DNA of 64,000 bases, taken from Nemopilema nomurai. Lineage: Eukaryota > Cnidaria > Scyphozoa > Rhizostomeae > Rhizostomatidae. Position numbers and translations under genes: made by a program. Below the pieces are notes generated by a model. The model was not told the origin of the DNA. It ran no database searches and was given only the letters and a program-made list of their open reading frames with translations. Where the stretch lies: contig ML133401.1 in assembly GCA_003864495.1 (NCBI GenBank), positions 1,565,308 to 1,629,307 on the forward strand, given 5' to 3'. This document shows, piece by piece, positions 1-13,197 of the stretch (position 1 is its first letter; each line of letters opens with the position of its first letter).

Positions 1-1053
1 TGCTATTAACCCATCTACTTTATGAAATTTTGCACGTTTGTCCGAAAAAGTCCACCTGCAATAGATCTGCCTCTAACGCTTAGCGTCCCGCAGAATTCAA
101 GCCAAAAAGAGACACCGTATAGGCAGTAGAGAGAATATATCCCCGGGGCTTGACAAAGTCCTATGTAACAGCAAGCGTGCCATATGCCACAACGCTTGCT
201 ACTGAAACTAAGCTGGTACTACACCCATTTAATTAAATCTGGTACTTTTGCTTTTGGAGAGTTTGAATTTAAAAAAGTTATTGGAGAAAGAACGTAATTG
301 AAGTGTGTCACACAGTCTCAGGATATTCGGCTGCTCTAACAACCGATCTTTCAAAACAAGTAGCGAATCTGTTTTGAGAGAGTTCCATTCTATCCATACA
401 GGCCTGCCTTTTTTGGATACCTAAAGTATACTCAAATAACTCTTGCACTTTAAATTTGCTCAGAAATTTCAAGCACTGATTTAATAAGGTATTTTTTAGC
501 TCGCAAGGTTGGGCCTAAAGGTAGTCTTGATCAGCAGGTCCCAAGACAAACTGGATAAAGTTGCATCAGAAATAAGTATGAAAATTGAGTTGCAATTTTG
601 AATTCTTTTTAAATCTTTTTTCTTTTCGAGTCTGGAGTCGCTTCTTTTTCACTGGTATATTTGCTTTAATTTTCGATGCTTTAGAGTAGGCCTTTTTTCA
701 TATATCGCAAGAGCATATACAAACCTAGTGCTACTATTGTTTGAACGAAGGCTACCCATAAAATATTGGTTATCATTCTGCTGCTATTGAATATAGTAAT
801 AAACGAAAAGAATTATCATGTAGGAGTGTTTTGATAAAGGCCACACACATACATATACTTACATTTTTGTAAGTGAATGTTTTTAGCATACATCAGAAAG
901 ACAAGTGGCAAACATTTTCATTAGAAAAGAGCCTGAGGGGCTAACAAACATAGTAACCCTTTCTCAGTCTCCCCGATCCAAGCATGACACGCCCAAGTAT
1001 CGCCTTTACTGGCACCACTAATTTCTATTGATAAAACTTCTTGTTTTTTTTAG
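1..1053. other. Intron or upstream sequence of the SDR gene, no coding exon seen
   Basis: This AT-rich stretch precedes the first recognisable exon of the short-chain dehydrogenase gene. I looked for the missing N-terminal SDR exons with the glycine-rich TGxxxGxG nucleotide-binding motif and did not see them on the + strand, so they probably lie before the window. The stretch ends in a strong T-rich tract and AG acceptor at 1051-1053. Confidence 0.5.
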
Positions 1054-4000
1054 AAGAAGCATATGGAACAGAGACTAGGACTGTGTGTTATGATTTTCTG
1101 AACACAGATGGGTATGGAATTATCGAGAAGGCACTTTCTGGACTCGAGATAGGAACCCTTGGTACGCTATGCTAATTATTGTTTTAATACTCTTTTAATA
1201 CTATTTTAATTGTGCTGGCAACTAACAAGCATTTGCAACTCAAACTATAATCTTATATCATTCAGTTTTTATTTACTGACTTGAGAAAAACCTATTGCAA
1301 ATATATATACCTTTTGTCCATTTCAGTTAACAATGTTGGAGCAACTTATGACTACCCGGAAAATTTCGACAAAGTGTCTCGTCAAACTATTGAGAAAGTT
1401 GTTTACGTCAATGTTGTCTCGACTATAATGGTATGTAGTCTTCAAGGATTTAGATCTCAAATTCCAAGGGAGACGATTCTATTCATTGAATAAGGTCTAA
1501 AGACTGTATGTTTTCGTGTCAGTGATGTTTTTGATTGCTGATTTAAAAGAATATTGCTGCTTGACTATAAACTAATCCTTATTCTAACTTTGCTTGTAAC
1601 TACAAAAATATCCTCAATCAACTTCACTTAACCTAATTTTTATTTTAACCTGGTGGGGCAATGATAAAGGATGTGAGTTTAACTTCTATCTAGTAACTCT
1701 GTACACTTTCTGAATAGTGTTCTATGGCTAAATGCTGTGACATAGGACCCTGGAGGCCATGATACCCCACTATATAAAAGTTCTTCTGCAAGACCTAAAA
1801 GTGGTCATGTTCCCCTTCTTTGATCTGCCTCCTCACTTTCTAGATTTTTTCAACGTCCATTCTAATTATGCTTACTTTCCTCACTTTCTAGATTCTTCCC
1901 TTCTAATTATGCTTACTCTAACGCCATGTGATAAAATGCTTTTTATTTCCTCTTTCAGATGACACACATTGTTATCAAAGATATGGTCCAAAGGTGGTAA
2001 ATTCTGGCACTTCTGTCATTAGAATCCTATTCTAAGTAGATCCTAGAAAAATAAGTTAACTCATCACACTCTTGTTTGACAGTTATTTCAAAAATTATTA
2101 GATTTCATTGTCACCAATTTGTGCTTAACGATCACACCCGTAGTACCCAAGCCAAATGAAATTAAGCTTCAGTGCAACTCGCAGTGGATTAACTTTCTAG
2201 GGCAGTCCTAAAGTTTATTTTTACCGAGCCATTTTTCCGTGATGTTTTAAGAAGACTGTACCAGCTCACTAGAACTGCAACCTGGATCATACGTTGTTAA
2301 AAACGTACTTGGTTTAAATTCATATCGCATGTGTTTGTTGACATACTTCTTTTGATTTTTACAGAAAGAAAGGAATTGTGATTATGGTTTGCTCTGCGGC
2401 TTCCGACCGACCAGTTTCCTTAATATCAACTTATTCAGCGAGCAAGGTATGTCTGCAGTTTCTGCAGTGGTGCATTTCAAAGTCCTCGAAAAGCTCTGTT
2501 CTCAGTCGTAATACCTCAACTAAAGTGGCAGCTTCCCAGGGACCTGCCTACAGGGGGTGTAGACGGTGGTACAACCCCCTTGCTTTTTTAAAGTTGGTCG
2601 GTAAATGTTATGGATAGTCGGTAAATGTTATGCATTATTGGTAGATGCCTTTCTTGGCTTTATTTAGAATATGTCTAATAATGTATTTCAAGGAAAATTT
2701 GTGGTAAAAAAACACGAGGGATAGCACGTGGAAGGGTCATTGACAAGATCGGGTTCATAAAACAGTTAAAATTCACAAAATTTAGACTATACATAAGCTT
2801 ACATGAGTTGAGTCGGTATATTCACCCTTTTACAACCCCCCCCCCCCTTACAAATGTCAAGGTATTTGCTTTACTAAAATGCTTCAGGTTGTGAGCCCAA
2901 GGGTTGCACCCTTATACCGTGCTCTCCTTCTGTTCAGTCGGCGAAAAATCAATACACCTAGGGCAGCTACAAGCAAAAGGCCTAACACTGTCCTTCCTCA
3001 TTGCCTTGTTTGATCGGCATATTTATGACTTTGATTGCGCATATTCGCAACAGTCCGTTAGCAAAGGCAGATTTTCTCTTTCAATCATAACAGTTGCAAC
3101 TATTTTCACTCAAAATGCAACCCTCGCCAGTGATACAGAATGCTCTGGTGAAATATAAAGGCACATTTCAGACAAAAGCACGCATTTTTCTCAAAATCTA
3201 ATCTTGCTGGGAAGGGGCAATTGAATACGAATTATGCAAGATTTTACATTAATCGCTTGGAGTTGGATAATCTTGTTCCTATGTATTGAAAAATACAATT
3301 TACAATAGCATTTCAAAAACATCAATTTTGAGCGTATCGAGTAAGCAAAGCTAATATTTTATAAGCTGTTCTATTTGATCATAATCATCCATGTTTCTTT
3401 CAGGCATTCGGCGATTTCCTTTGTCGTGCCTTGCAGAAAGAATATCGTTCTAAAGGAATTATCTTCCAGGTAACGCATTTCCAACTACTTGTAAACTTTA
3501 CACATTTTCCCAAAAAATATATTCTTATTTTATCATTCATTTATATTCTGGAACTTTTTAAATTAAAAGCAAATTGTGTGAATGAATCTTTATGTGGCAT
3601 AATTGGACAATAATTTAGCCCAATGGAAAGCATTGAATCTTATTTTCGATTCATATTTCCCCATTTGATGACATGTACTTTGAAGACAACTTTGCACTCT
3701 TAAGATCTTGGAAGCCTGTTCGTGCCGGTATGAAATGGCTCGCATAAGGTTTGTTTGAAATCCTATTGAAGTGGCAAAAACGCCTTTTTAGAGACTCTTT
3801 CATCACTAACGAGTGGCTGCCTTTTGCATATACCATATAGTATTGTGTAGGCTTAATTGCATCAACACCTCTCTTTCCCTTAGAGTTTCTGCCCGTTTTT
3901 TGTTTCTACGAAAATGTCGGGCCTGGAGCCCAGTTTCTCCGTACCGGACCCAACCACCTACGTCAGATCTGCCTTAGGAGCACTTGGTAATGCTGATCGC

Positions 4001-4138
4001 AGCTACGGCTACATCGCTCACGAATTGCAGGGTCTTGCCATTAGCCTTCTTCCTGACGTCATTTCCGAAGCGCAAGTTTCGAACCTCCTCATGGAATGGC
4101 GAGCCGCAGCCTTGAAAGGAATAAACAAGAACGACTAA
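1054..4138 (+). CDS. Very-long-chain 3-oxoacyl-CoA reductase / 17beta-HSD12 / HSDL1-type short-chain dehydrogenase, 3' part
   Basis: Six exons are visible: 1054-1161, 1327-1430, 1959-1993, 2365-2446, 3404-3469 and 3884-4138 (stop TAA). They join in phase to about 216 residues. Family landmarks are visible in order: VNNVG after the third Rossmann strand, a serine-rich strand (VCSAAS), the catalytic YSASK, then EYRSKGIIFQS and PFFVSTKMSG. Enzymes of this group reduce 3-oxoacyl-CoA in ER fatty-acid elongation or reduce keto-steroids. The wording around QRKKG, SASKA and STKM recalls HSDL1, but vertebrate HSDL1 has Phe in place of the catalytic Tyr, whereas this protein keeps Tyr and Lys and should be active. 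The roughly 100 N-terminal residues, with membrane anchor and cofactor motif, are missing because the window starts inside the gene. The C-terminus (GINKND) is not a clean KKXX signal. Family assignment is firm; the exact orthologue is not. Confidence 0.88.
1831..1917. repeat. Imperfect tandem duplication in an SDR intron
   Basis: A block beginning CCTCACTTTCTAGATT and ending TCTAATTATGCTTACT occurs twice in succession (about 1831-1876 and 1879-1917), with a few bases missing from the middle of the second copy. It lies within the intron between exons 1327-1430 and 1959-1993. Confidence 0.7.
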
Positions 4139-6812
4139 CGGTTCAAGATGGAGTCGTCTTCTCCTGTGGGCTAAGCTAGCTCTTTCACCACCATTACTAA
4201 GTGTGTGACTAAGGAAAGGATTAACTTGTGTGAAAGAAAAGAAAGACAATTGACTCCGTTATCTTTTTTGTGTTTATTCTTTTCGCGTCTCTGACCCACT
4301 GACATATTTGAACCTGTTTGCAAGTATTATGGTATTTTTTGTTCCAATCCTTCAAAGACAATCATTTGAATTTGGTACAATTAGCTGCAATCATCGAACT
4401 GAATTGAGCATCGCGAGAGGAGAAATTAGAAGGTTTACGCGGGAACGTGATGAATCTAAACAAGATGGCACTGGTTTTCATATTTCCAAATGAGATTAAG
4501 AGCTTTTCTTTTCGCTCTGAGAATTAGCTGGCTCTGAACAATGTGCCATAAATGGAATAGCACAAAGTGATTTAGCTCCAACTGCAACAGTTGCCTCGAC
4601 CGCTATGTCCCACCTTGAGGACTGTTTCTCTCTTTGGCTTTGAACAAGAATTATTGCCATTTATTTTAGGGACCTCCAGATCTTTAAGTTACAATGAACC
4701 CTAATACAGTCCTTGGAAGTATGCGGTAGCTAGTGCTGGCAAGTTGTCTTGATTCTTCTTCTACGAAGCGAGTGAAGTATCGCCCAGAAAGCTCAGCCAA
4801 TTTGCTCGTTCGACCCTCTTACTTTACAAATGCGAGCAAAATGAAAATGATCTAAAAACAAATGAACTGCGACTACTTAAAAATATACTCACAGAACTTT
4901 TTAAGATGCTTTGATTCCTCACCATTTTAAGAAGGAAGTTGCCTCATTTCATGAAGTTTACCTAGGTACTCAGAAAACATTACCAATGTATTTGCTGCAG
5001 AAATTTGACTGCTTGCAAGAAATGTCGACACTCTACATGCCTTATGTTGGAAGGGACTTCAAGAACAATGCCTCCTGGGCAATGCACGCCTCCCCTCTTG
5101 GGAATGGGCAATACAGTGGGGGCAGAAGACCTTTATGGTATTCATATCAACAATAAAAAGCTGCCTAAAAAACAATCTGCAGTTTCTTGTTGGTTTGGGT
5201 GATAGCCAGTCTGTTTGCTGGCAATAGCTATCATCAGTTATACCTCTTTGTATTATGACAGTATCTTACACCTGTTTCGTAAGCAGCTTTCATGCATCTG
5301 CATGCTTTGAACTTAAGGTAGTTTTCTAACGCAGCCTCAATTTTTTCCCTTGCTATCAATAAAAGTTGCGGTTACTGTTCCGGTGAGGTTTCTATGCACG
5401 GAGGCTGCTATTAAAAGAATCTCTTGCTGCAGTTCCTGTTTATTAGCTGCCTCGTTATGGTGACGATTGTTGGAAATCGAAGGAACATGGCGCACGTCAG
5501 ACACGTACCGTATACAGTTTCCTAACACATCAACCACTGATCAGTCGAATAAAACTTCCAAAGGTACAGAAAGCGTGAGTATTTTCTAAAGCATTTTCAG
5601 AGAAATATGAATAGTTATTGTGAAGACTGTTGAAAGACTCCCCCCATAGTTATGTAGCTTTGTGTGACCAGATCAAGATAATTTTTTAGATTCATCATCA
5701 ATTTTTTTATATACTGAGATGATATATTCTTTTGTCAATAAAGCCAGATTTTGTAGGCCAAATAAACCTGTAATTACGCAAATTGAAACTAATTCGCAGC
5801 GGATACAAGATGATTAAATTCATCGATCTGATTTGATCAAAATTGAATGCATTTGTCCAACTCTTGAGCTAGATGCTTTTTCAAAGCATAGAAGCAATGT
5901 TATATCATAATCAGTCATGTAAATTAATCAAAATTATAATTTTTTGTTTATATGCATCATTCTGAAAAATTTTCTGAAATTCGATATTTTTTAGTTGTTG
6001 TTGAACGACTGGTGTTATGATTAAAAAATAATAAATTGAACTTGAAATTCGATTAATCAGAATTGAAATGCTTAAAAAATACATTTGTTGCCAACTACTT
6101 CAGTTCATCTGCTTGATGATCACAAAGCTACAGTGCTTCAATTATAGTGTAGGCATTGGCTGTTGGGAGCCTTAAACTTCTGAGACATATTCAGTTTTTA
6201 CCCAATATCATTTTTTATGAAACAAAATATTTTCATAATCATGAAAATAAAGATTATTATTATTAGTGCACAAATTTGAAATGACTTCACAAGTACAGTT
6301 CTGCAAGTCAAAGTTGCTTTCTAAAACTCTTCTGTATTAAAACAGCTGTGACATGTTTCTTTGATATTAATGACTATAAAAGATATTTCATCATACATTT
6401 CCAAATGTATATATGTATATTTCATAAATTTTCATACAACACAGAGTAAAGCGCCATGATTTAGTGATAGCTCATGATATATTTTGTTGTAATATTGGAA
6501 ATCATCATAGACTAAGAGTTTAGAATAGAAAAGAGCTTTCACAGTGTATATATTCTGGTTGAGAAATCTATTTTCTTAATTTAGATATCTTTAGATACAC
6601 TTATCACACATTTTTACAGTATCTCAATTTCCACAATTACCATTAATTTCTAGCACAGTTTTTAAAGTGAGGGAAATCAGACTTGTCTTCAATACTAGAC
6701 CCAAATTAAAGCCCTGTAATAATGGATCTTTTTTAAGTATTTGAAATTAAATGAGCATTCATGTTTTGATTCTCTATCATCTTTCTAACAGCAAACAAAT
6801 TAAAACAGCAAA
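4139..6812. other. Intergenic region and UTRs between the SDR gene and ODR4
   Basis: The region follows the SDR stop codon and precedes the ODR4 start, both genes on the + strand. AATAAA hexamers at 5152-5157, 5358-5363 and 5737-5742 are candidate polyadenylation signals for the SDR transcript; I cannot choose between them. The rest becomes strongly AT-rich towards ODR4. An acceptor-like CTTTCTAACAG about 24 bases before the ODR4 ATG suggests a spliced 5' UTR. I see no other gene. Confidence 0.45.
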
Positions 6813-9800
6813 ATGGGTCGCACAGTGATAGCAGAAGATGCTTTGAGAGACAAAGTTGATAACATGTTTGGAAATTTCAAATTGCAAACAGGCCTTCTCA
6901 TAGGCCAGGTTTGTCCCCATTACTTATTGAAAAATTTTGCAGTCAAATTTTTATTTTCAATTCAATAGATTTTTTCAATCATGTATTTGTTTCATCCGAA
7001 AATTGATTTAGTAATCTTGATGTAATCTAGATTTATTTAATCTTCATATCATCTAGTGTTGTCTAGAAAGATGACTTATTTTCTCATTTTTGATATCTTT
7101 TTATTGCAATTTAAATACTTTTGATAATATCTAGAAACATGTTATCATACAGTTTGCTAAAACAAGCATAAACAAGTGTCTTATCACATCTGTGAGGTTT
7201 AAGTTAAGAGAAGAGTTATTCAACCTCCAGTTTTATTCAATATTAGGTTTAAAAAAAAAACTATGGAGGCACATATGTCTACTTAAATTGGCTACTCAAC
7301 CATCTATGAATGCTTGTAGTGATTGAGATACCAAAAAATTCTAATAATGATAAAATAACTGACAATTTTTAAAGATAAGGAGTATAGGATTTCAATAAAC
7401 ATAGGATTTGCTACATTCATCTTTTCTTAGTTGACTGAGCAGAGAGATTATATTGTGCACATGGCAAGGACACCAGACCCTGTTGAAGATGAAGGTAATT
7501 ATTTACCATCCTTAAGCCAAATCACTAAAATGTGTCTTTTATTAATTTGAATTTCAATTATATTTCTGTGTACATTTCTTATGTGAATGTCAGTTATATT
7601 TCAGCAAACATTTCTTTGAAGAGTAACTTTTTATAGCATATGCAAGTAGCCACAGAGGCAAAATGTGCCATGTTATAATTGATAATCAAGATGTTTTCTA
7701 TTATTAATTGCCACTTGCCTAAAGAACATTTCTGAACTAATTTGAACTAATCTGAACACTTCTGAACTAAAAGAGCTTTTTAAAACTAATTTATATTAAT
7801 ATGTTGTACATTTAAATTAATATATAAACTAATTAATATGTTGTATATTTAAACTCCTTGCATTCAAACCAAACCTTACAAACAGCTGAAATTGAAAGTT
7901 GCCAAGATGAAGAAAACATGCCTCCAAAGCAAGAGGGGAAGAAGGAAAGAAAGAAGCAACCATCAAACAATGAAGAAATTAATGAAAAATGGATCATAGA
8001 GCATGCAAGACAGGTATAAAAGAATGGTACAATTTATGTTCCATGTAACTAGAATTAACTGATTCAATAAGGGCAGCAGATTTTGAAAAAATTTCATTTT
8101 GAAAAAAAAAATTTTAGTTAATACATGATGTATATATATATATATCAAATGTTCTGTTTAAAATGTTTAATGTGCCTATAAGTCCAGAGAAAATATACTA
8201 CAATGTAAATTTATTTGTCATTATTACTATTATGTGTTGTTTATAATATTAGTTGTTTTAGTTAGAAATTAGTTGACAGTTATTCCACTTTATATTTTCC
8301 TCCAATTATTTTTTTCTGTATCAGATTTATCTCTATTTGATAAATTTAGTATCAAAAAGGCGTTTTGAATGTTGATCTTTTAAACATAGGTGAGCAGAAT
8401 GTTGCCAGGTGGCATCCATATTCTAGGAGTCTACTTATTTGGCAGTCCAGACCTTGCCAACACATACCAAGGAAAGCTGAAGCAATGCATAAGCATGTTT
8501 CAAAAAGTTTCAGATAACAGCAAAGCCTTACGGAGCCTCTGTGCCCACAATGAGCGCATTTTCCTCCACATATGTTCACTTTCAAGAAAGTATCCTTTCA
8601 TTTAGTGTTTGTTACCTATACCAAATTTTGCAACATCCTTCAAGGCTCATTTTTGGTAAAGATTGTAGGTCCCCATACCTGGCCCTCTGTTTTATTGACC
8701 TGTCATTAAATCTATTGAATTGTACTCTGTATCCTGTGTAGACTGTTTGTGTGTAAGCTAATTTGAAAAGTGTGCCATAGTCATCCCCCTGTTCAGATTA
8801 TTATTTCTTCAGCCTCATTTATGCCTACCACTGACTAAGCAGAAGGCAGAATCTTAATGCACATACAAAGGTTGTAACCATTCACTTATCTTGTTGAGAA
8901 AATTTGGATTTATCTCATCACAATTCTTTAACTGTGCTCAGAATAACCTGCCGGACCATGAGCACAACGGACAACCAGTTGCAGCTGAAGCCAGCAGAAT
9001 TCAAGTACCAGTCCTTTCTCAGCAAGTGGAACTCTGTCAAATGCGTAGCTAATATCGATTTACGGTTCAATCTTCCAGTGACGTCAGAGAAGAGTCGCTT
9101 TGAAAGCCTTATATTTGTAAGTACATTGGCCATTGCTTAACTGGCTATTTTGCTATTTATAATAACCAGTCTCGCCATATTGGTTTGCTTTAATGTTATC
9201 TCAGTAAGATGTTGAAACCTGGAAGGCTGGTTTGGTGTATTCTTTACCATTTTCTCTTCTTTAGCAAGGGCTACAAGACCAGCTAGAAGATATCTGCAAT
9301 TCAGTTGCACTGATCAAGGACACTTTTGTGGAAGACGACGAGCTTCTTTTCGAACCCCATAAAGTTGTAAGTTGATCTATGCTCTCACAAATATTTTTGT
9401 TTGAGAATTATACGTACTAGTCAGGTTCCATGAAACATAAATTTCCAATTGTAATATTTTTAGACCAAAGGGAAGTCAGTAAAAGAAGGATCCAGAACCT
9501 TGGACATTGATCTGTTTGCTTGCAACGTAAGATACCTTTTATTTATTGATGCATCATTTACTTGCCGAAGTGCAAACTTCTCATAAAGAAATTAGTTTAC
9601 TCCACTCTTTCTTAGTTAAGGGTGTAAATTGCGTGCTTTGGGTAGTAAGTTTTCTTTAAGAACTTTTTTACCGGGACTTTGTGGGTAAGCCCCCACAGTT
9701 TATCCCTCTACTTGGCTGATTTTTAAAGAACGAGTTTTTCTGTAAATAGACCGCTGGAACATTTCCATACAATCGCGTGAGACATGGCACTGCTGCTGCA

Positions 9801-11951
9801 AACGTCAATGACTTGCAAATCGATTCTTTGCTTGTCTCAAATGTCTATTGCTCTTTGCCTCTCGTTATTTTCAGAAATGTGAAACAGCTGATAAACTTGA
9901 GAGGAAGTGCTCACGAGGTACCATCAAATTCCTAGGCAAATCATACTGCATTGCTTTTCTCCACCCGAAAGCAACCAAAGAAGAAGCCGTCAAGGTTGGT
10001 AATATCTGCAATTATGTCAAGTATAATGCCTGCAAAAAACTGCGACACCCTTTTGCAATTTCACAAAAATTACACTTAAATTAGAATGTCGTACACCACG
10101 CCCTCCTGTTCCAATCAATCCCATTTCACTATTTGGTGCTTTGAGTCTTCATGAATAGAAGAAAAACTGGCACTGTATGTTTAGGTTCAGGTTGACCTTA
10201 TCTTCATTTTCTTTGGCTTGCCATAATTGCTTTGTTGTTCTCGCTTGTCCAATTTTGCCTGATAACTTGGAACTTTTGAATTGTGCCAAATTATCATATT
10301 CCAGAACCTGAGGAGTGTCTGTTTTCCCCAAAATCTTCGTCAACATTTCCAAAACAATGCAATTCCACGTTGATTGCTCTTGAAACTGTTCTCTTGAACT
10401 CGTTCAGCTGTCTAACTTGCGAATATTAAAATACTTTTTTCTTTTTCAGGCTTTGAAGGGGGATGTTATTAGAAGCATTTTATCTCGAGTACAATTGTTG
10501 TGCGAGGAAGCAGAAGTGAACAATCTTTATCAGGGTCAGTGTCTTGCTGTATATGGACATATCTACCTACATCTGTGTCTTTTTTTATTGAGAAGACGCG
10601 AAAACAACCACCTGCAAGTGAAGACCAAAGAATTTGCCAAGCCTTTAAAATGTTCTACAGGATTTTTACTCGTGTCCCCCTCAGTTGGACCGTAAACACT
10701 TGGGTACTTCGCACTATTAAATAGATTTTTTATTTTGTCACAGTTGATGACTGGAGCCTGGTTTCACCCACTCGTGTTATGGCAATGTTTAAAAAGACCC
10801 CTTTGTATTTTTGCGATTACGTTTTCAAAGACGAAGAAAGCAAGGTATGCTTTTTCAGAAAACTCTGTATTAACCTGATATGTTTAATGATCAAAATCGT
10901 ACGGCAGTGCAAGAAAACAATGTATGCTTCTATTTGCACTGTTAGTTTTACTTTGAATATATATAAAATAAACCCAATATATGATAAAGTCAATATATAT
11001 TGTCAATAAGTTTTGGCCTCACTGGTTAAAAAATGGAAGATAAATGAAAGTGAATATGAGTAAAGTTAGCAAACAATTGGACTCGGCCTCTGAGCCTATT
11101 TGTGCAATAATCCGTTCCAAACCAGACACTACAAGTCTCTACATTGTAGCAATGACATATGCAGTTAATGAGGGAGCAAACTATCTGAATTGCTTTCTTG
11201 CCTTCTCTAGGAAACATTAGAGCGGTTTGAGGATCTCCTCAACCTTTCAATTACAGAAGATATCCTTGATTACCATGAAAGCTCACCAGGTGAGTTTGAA
11301 GTGTTTTCTCGGATGAAAGTGCTGTGTTCTTTTGGACTTAGTCTGAAAGCCTACATTTGTCGGAGGCTATAGCCTCTGTTCGGTGAACGATTAAATTCCT
11401 GTTTAATAATAGCTGAAATGACCAGTCGCTGGGATTTCTCATCAGTATTGAACAACAATATTATACCTTAGGATAGTTATTTGTATAAAAATGAATGTTA
11501 CATATACTTTACGATTAGATGTTGTAATACCAGCCTTCTGTTCCAGGTACAGAAATGGCTGCGCAAATGAGCGTGGAGAGTGGCCAAAGTTCATCAAACG
11601 AAGAATCCCCAGATTTAGCTGCTGTTGATAAGAACCAGTCCGAGAAGAGCAATTTTTTATGTACGCTCTCTTTTCTAGCAGGACCGTATTTTACCTCTAG
11701 TTTAATAGTTAATATTTCTACAAAAATCTATCGTTTATATTATATTACCTTTGATTTGATGGTTTATGCATCCCCCTGCATAGGTGATATTTAAGATTCA
11801 AAATCTGTGATTTATGCATCCACCTTTAGACTTTTTCCAGAAGAACTGTGATTCGGTAATACAAATATCTTTCATTTCTTTTACAGTATGTTTGATTGGA
11901 ATATTAGTAGCTGTTATTTCGTCACTGATCGCTTTGCTAATGATGGGGTGA
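6813..11951 (+). CDS. ODR4: ODR4 homologue, tail-anchored GPCR-trafficking factor
   Basis: Thirteen exons (6813-6908, 7431-7494, 7886-8013, 8390-8589, 8942-9116, 9265-9366, 9464-9526, 9875-9994, 10450-10534, 10744-10844, 11211-11289, 11547-11660, 11887-11951) join in phase to 463 residues, close to vertebrate ODR4. The start gives MGRTVIAEDAL followed by a GLLIGQ strand typical of the family. PGGIHILGVYLFG is the most recognisable internal motif. A lysine- and glutamate-rich linker lies near residues 60-90. The last exon encodes one hydrophobic helix (CLIGILVAVISSLIALLMMG) right at the C-terminus, so the protein should be membrane-anchored by its tail in the ER. In C. elegans ODR-4 acts with ODR-8/UFSP2 to help odorant receptors fold and reach cilia; that role is family knowledge, not seen here. 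The gene converges on SCAI, 1.2 kb away. Confidence 0.92.
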
Positions 11952-13197
11952 CATGCTGAAGATAACGGAAAAAGGCTGCCTGCAGGATGTTAAACAGAGC
12001 CGTCGAAGATGTCTTTACAGGCTACAACTAGGATACAAAGAATTCGATAATTATTGATCATGCAACCTCACAAGCCATTTTGAAGATGAACATTCTGGCA
12101 AGGTTTACTGAAATTTTGATTCAGTTCAAGCCCTGCCAGATATAAAAAAGGTTGTCTCTAATCACAGAATCCCGCTTTCTTCGCTTACTGAATTTAAGTA
12201 AACTTTAGTAGCACAATAATTATTTAAAGATGCAATTATATTAATGACACCCTTATACCATGAATGTATGCAACTCTTCTGGAGCAAAAACCAAATTCCT
12301 CTTTTTCGTTTTGGCACGTGTCGAAATATAAAAGAAACAATTAAAGCTGTACAATTAAGGCTGTACATTTATAACACCTACATCGGTCATCTTTTTCCAT
12401 CTTTGAAATGAAATTTAAATCAATTTTCGAACACTTTCTGTCTGCTAGTTCTTTGAATTATCTTTACCTTAGCGGAAATTGGATGATCACGTGGTGATTC
12501 GAGTAACCCTTTATTACTAATCAATACAAATATACACAAAGAGTAGCGAAAGACTACAAATAAACATCAAAGGGAACTATATGCAACGATGAAGGAATTA
12601 TGTGATATATTATTTATTTACTACCAAACATCACGAAAATTACTTATTTACATGTCATTTTCAAAATATTTACAAATTTACACAAATACTAAAACAGTAA
12701 AACATGGTATACAAGGGAAAGAATTTATATACTGACAATTTTTACATTCTGCCATCTAAATACTCAGGCTCCGTTTCGCTGATTCTGACTCTGGATGCTT
12801 TGTGTACTACGCCTTTTATCTACATACATCGAATTTATCTACGCCTTTATTTAGAATTACATGCTCCACTTCAATGACATCTACACTCTCCACACTAAAC
12901 TTGGAACACTGACTTGCAAATTTTTAATGGCATTCCCATACCACAATTCTGGCCCCCATCTGGCTTTACTTTTTCCTAAGAGAAGCGGTGTTAACCGATC
13001 CAGTCTTTTTGTATAAATATGATGGCAAACTACACAATATTTTTTCTTAAAAAGAAAGCCAGCTTTAAATCGTGCACATTATTTGCTGAGTCAGTAGTAG
13101 CAAAGAAAGTGAAGCGCATGTTAGTCTCATAAATGTCTTGCTTTCTGCTTAGGCTACGAATCTACCCGCCATTGCAGTTGCTTACGTGATCACTCCC
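11952..13197. other. Convergent intergenic region between ODR4 and SCAI
   Basis: The region holds the 3' UTRs of two converging genes. On the - strand AATAAA occurs at 12846-12851 (TTTATT on the + strand) and is a possible SCAI polyadenylation signal. On the + strand there are several AATAAA-like hexamers near 12550, suitable for ODR4. Near 12486 there is a CACGTG inside a short palindrome (ATCAC-GTG-GTGAT). No additional gene is apparent. Confidence 0.4.

Noticed and set aside
12484..12500. CACGTG within a short palindrome between ODR4 and SCAI
   Set aside because: It lies between two converging 3' ends where a promoter is not expected, and a six-base core is common by chance.
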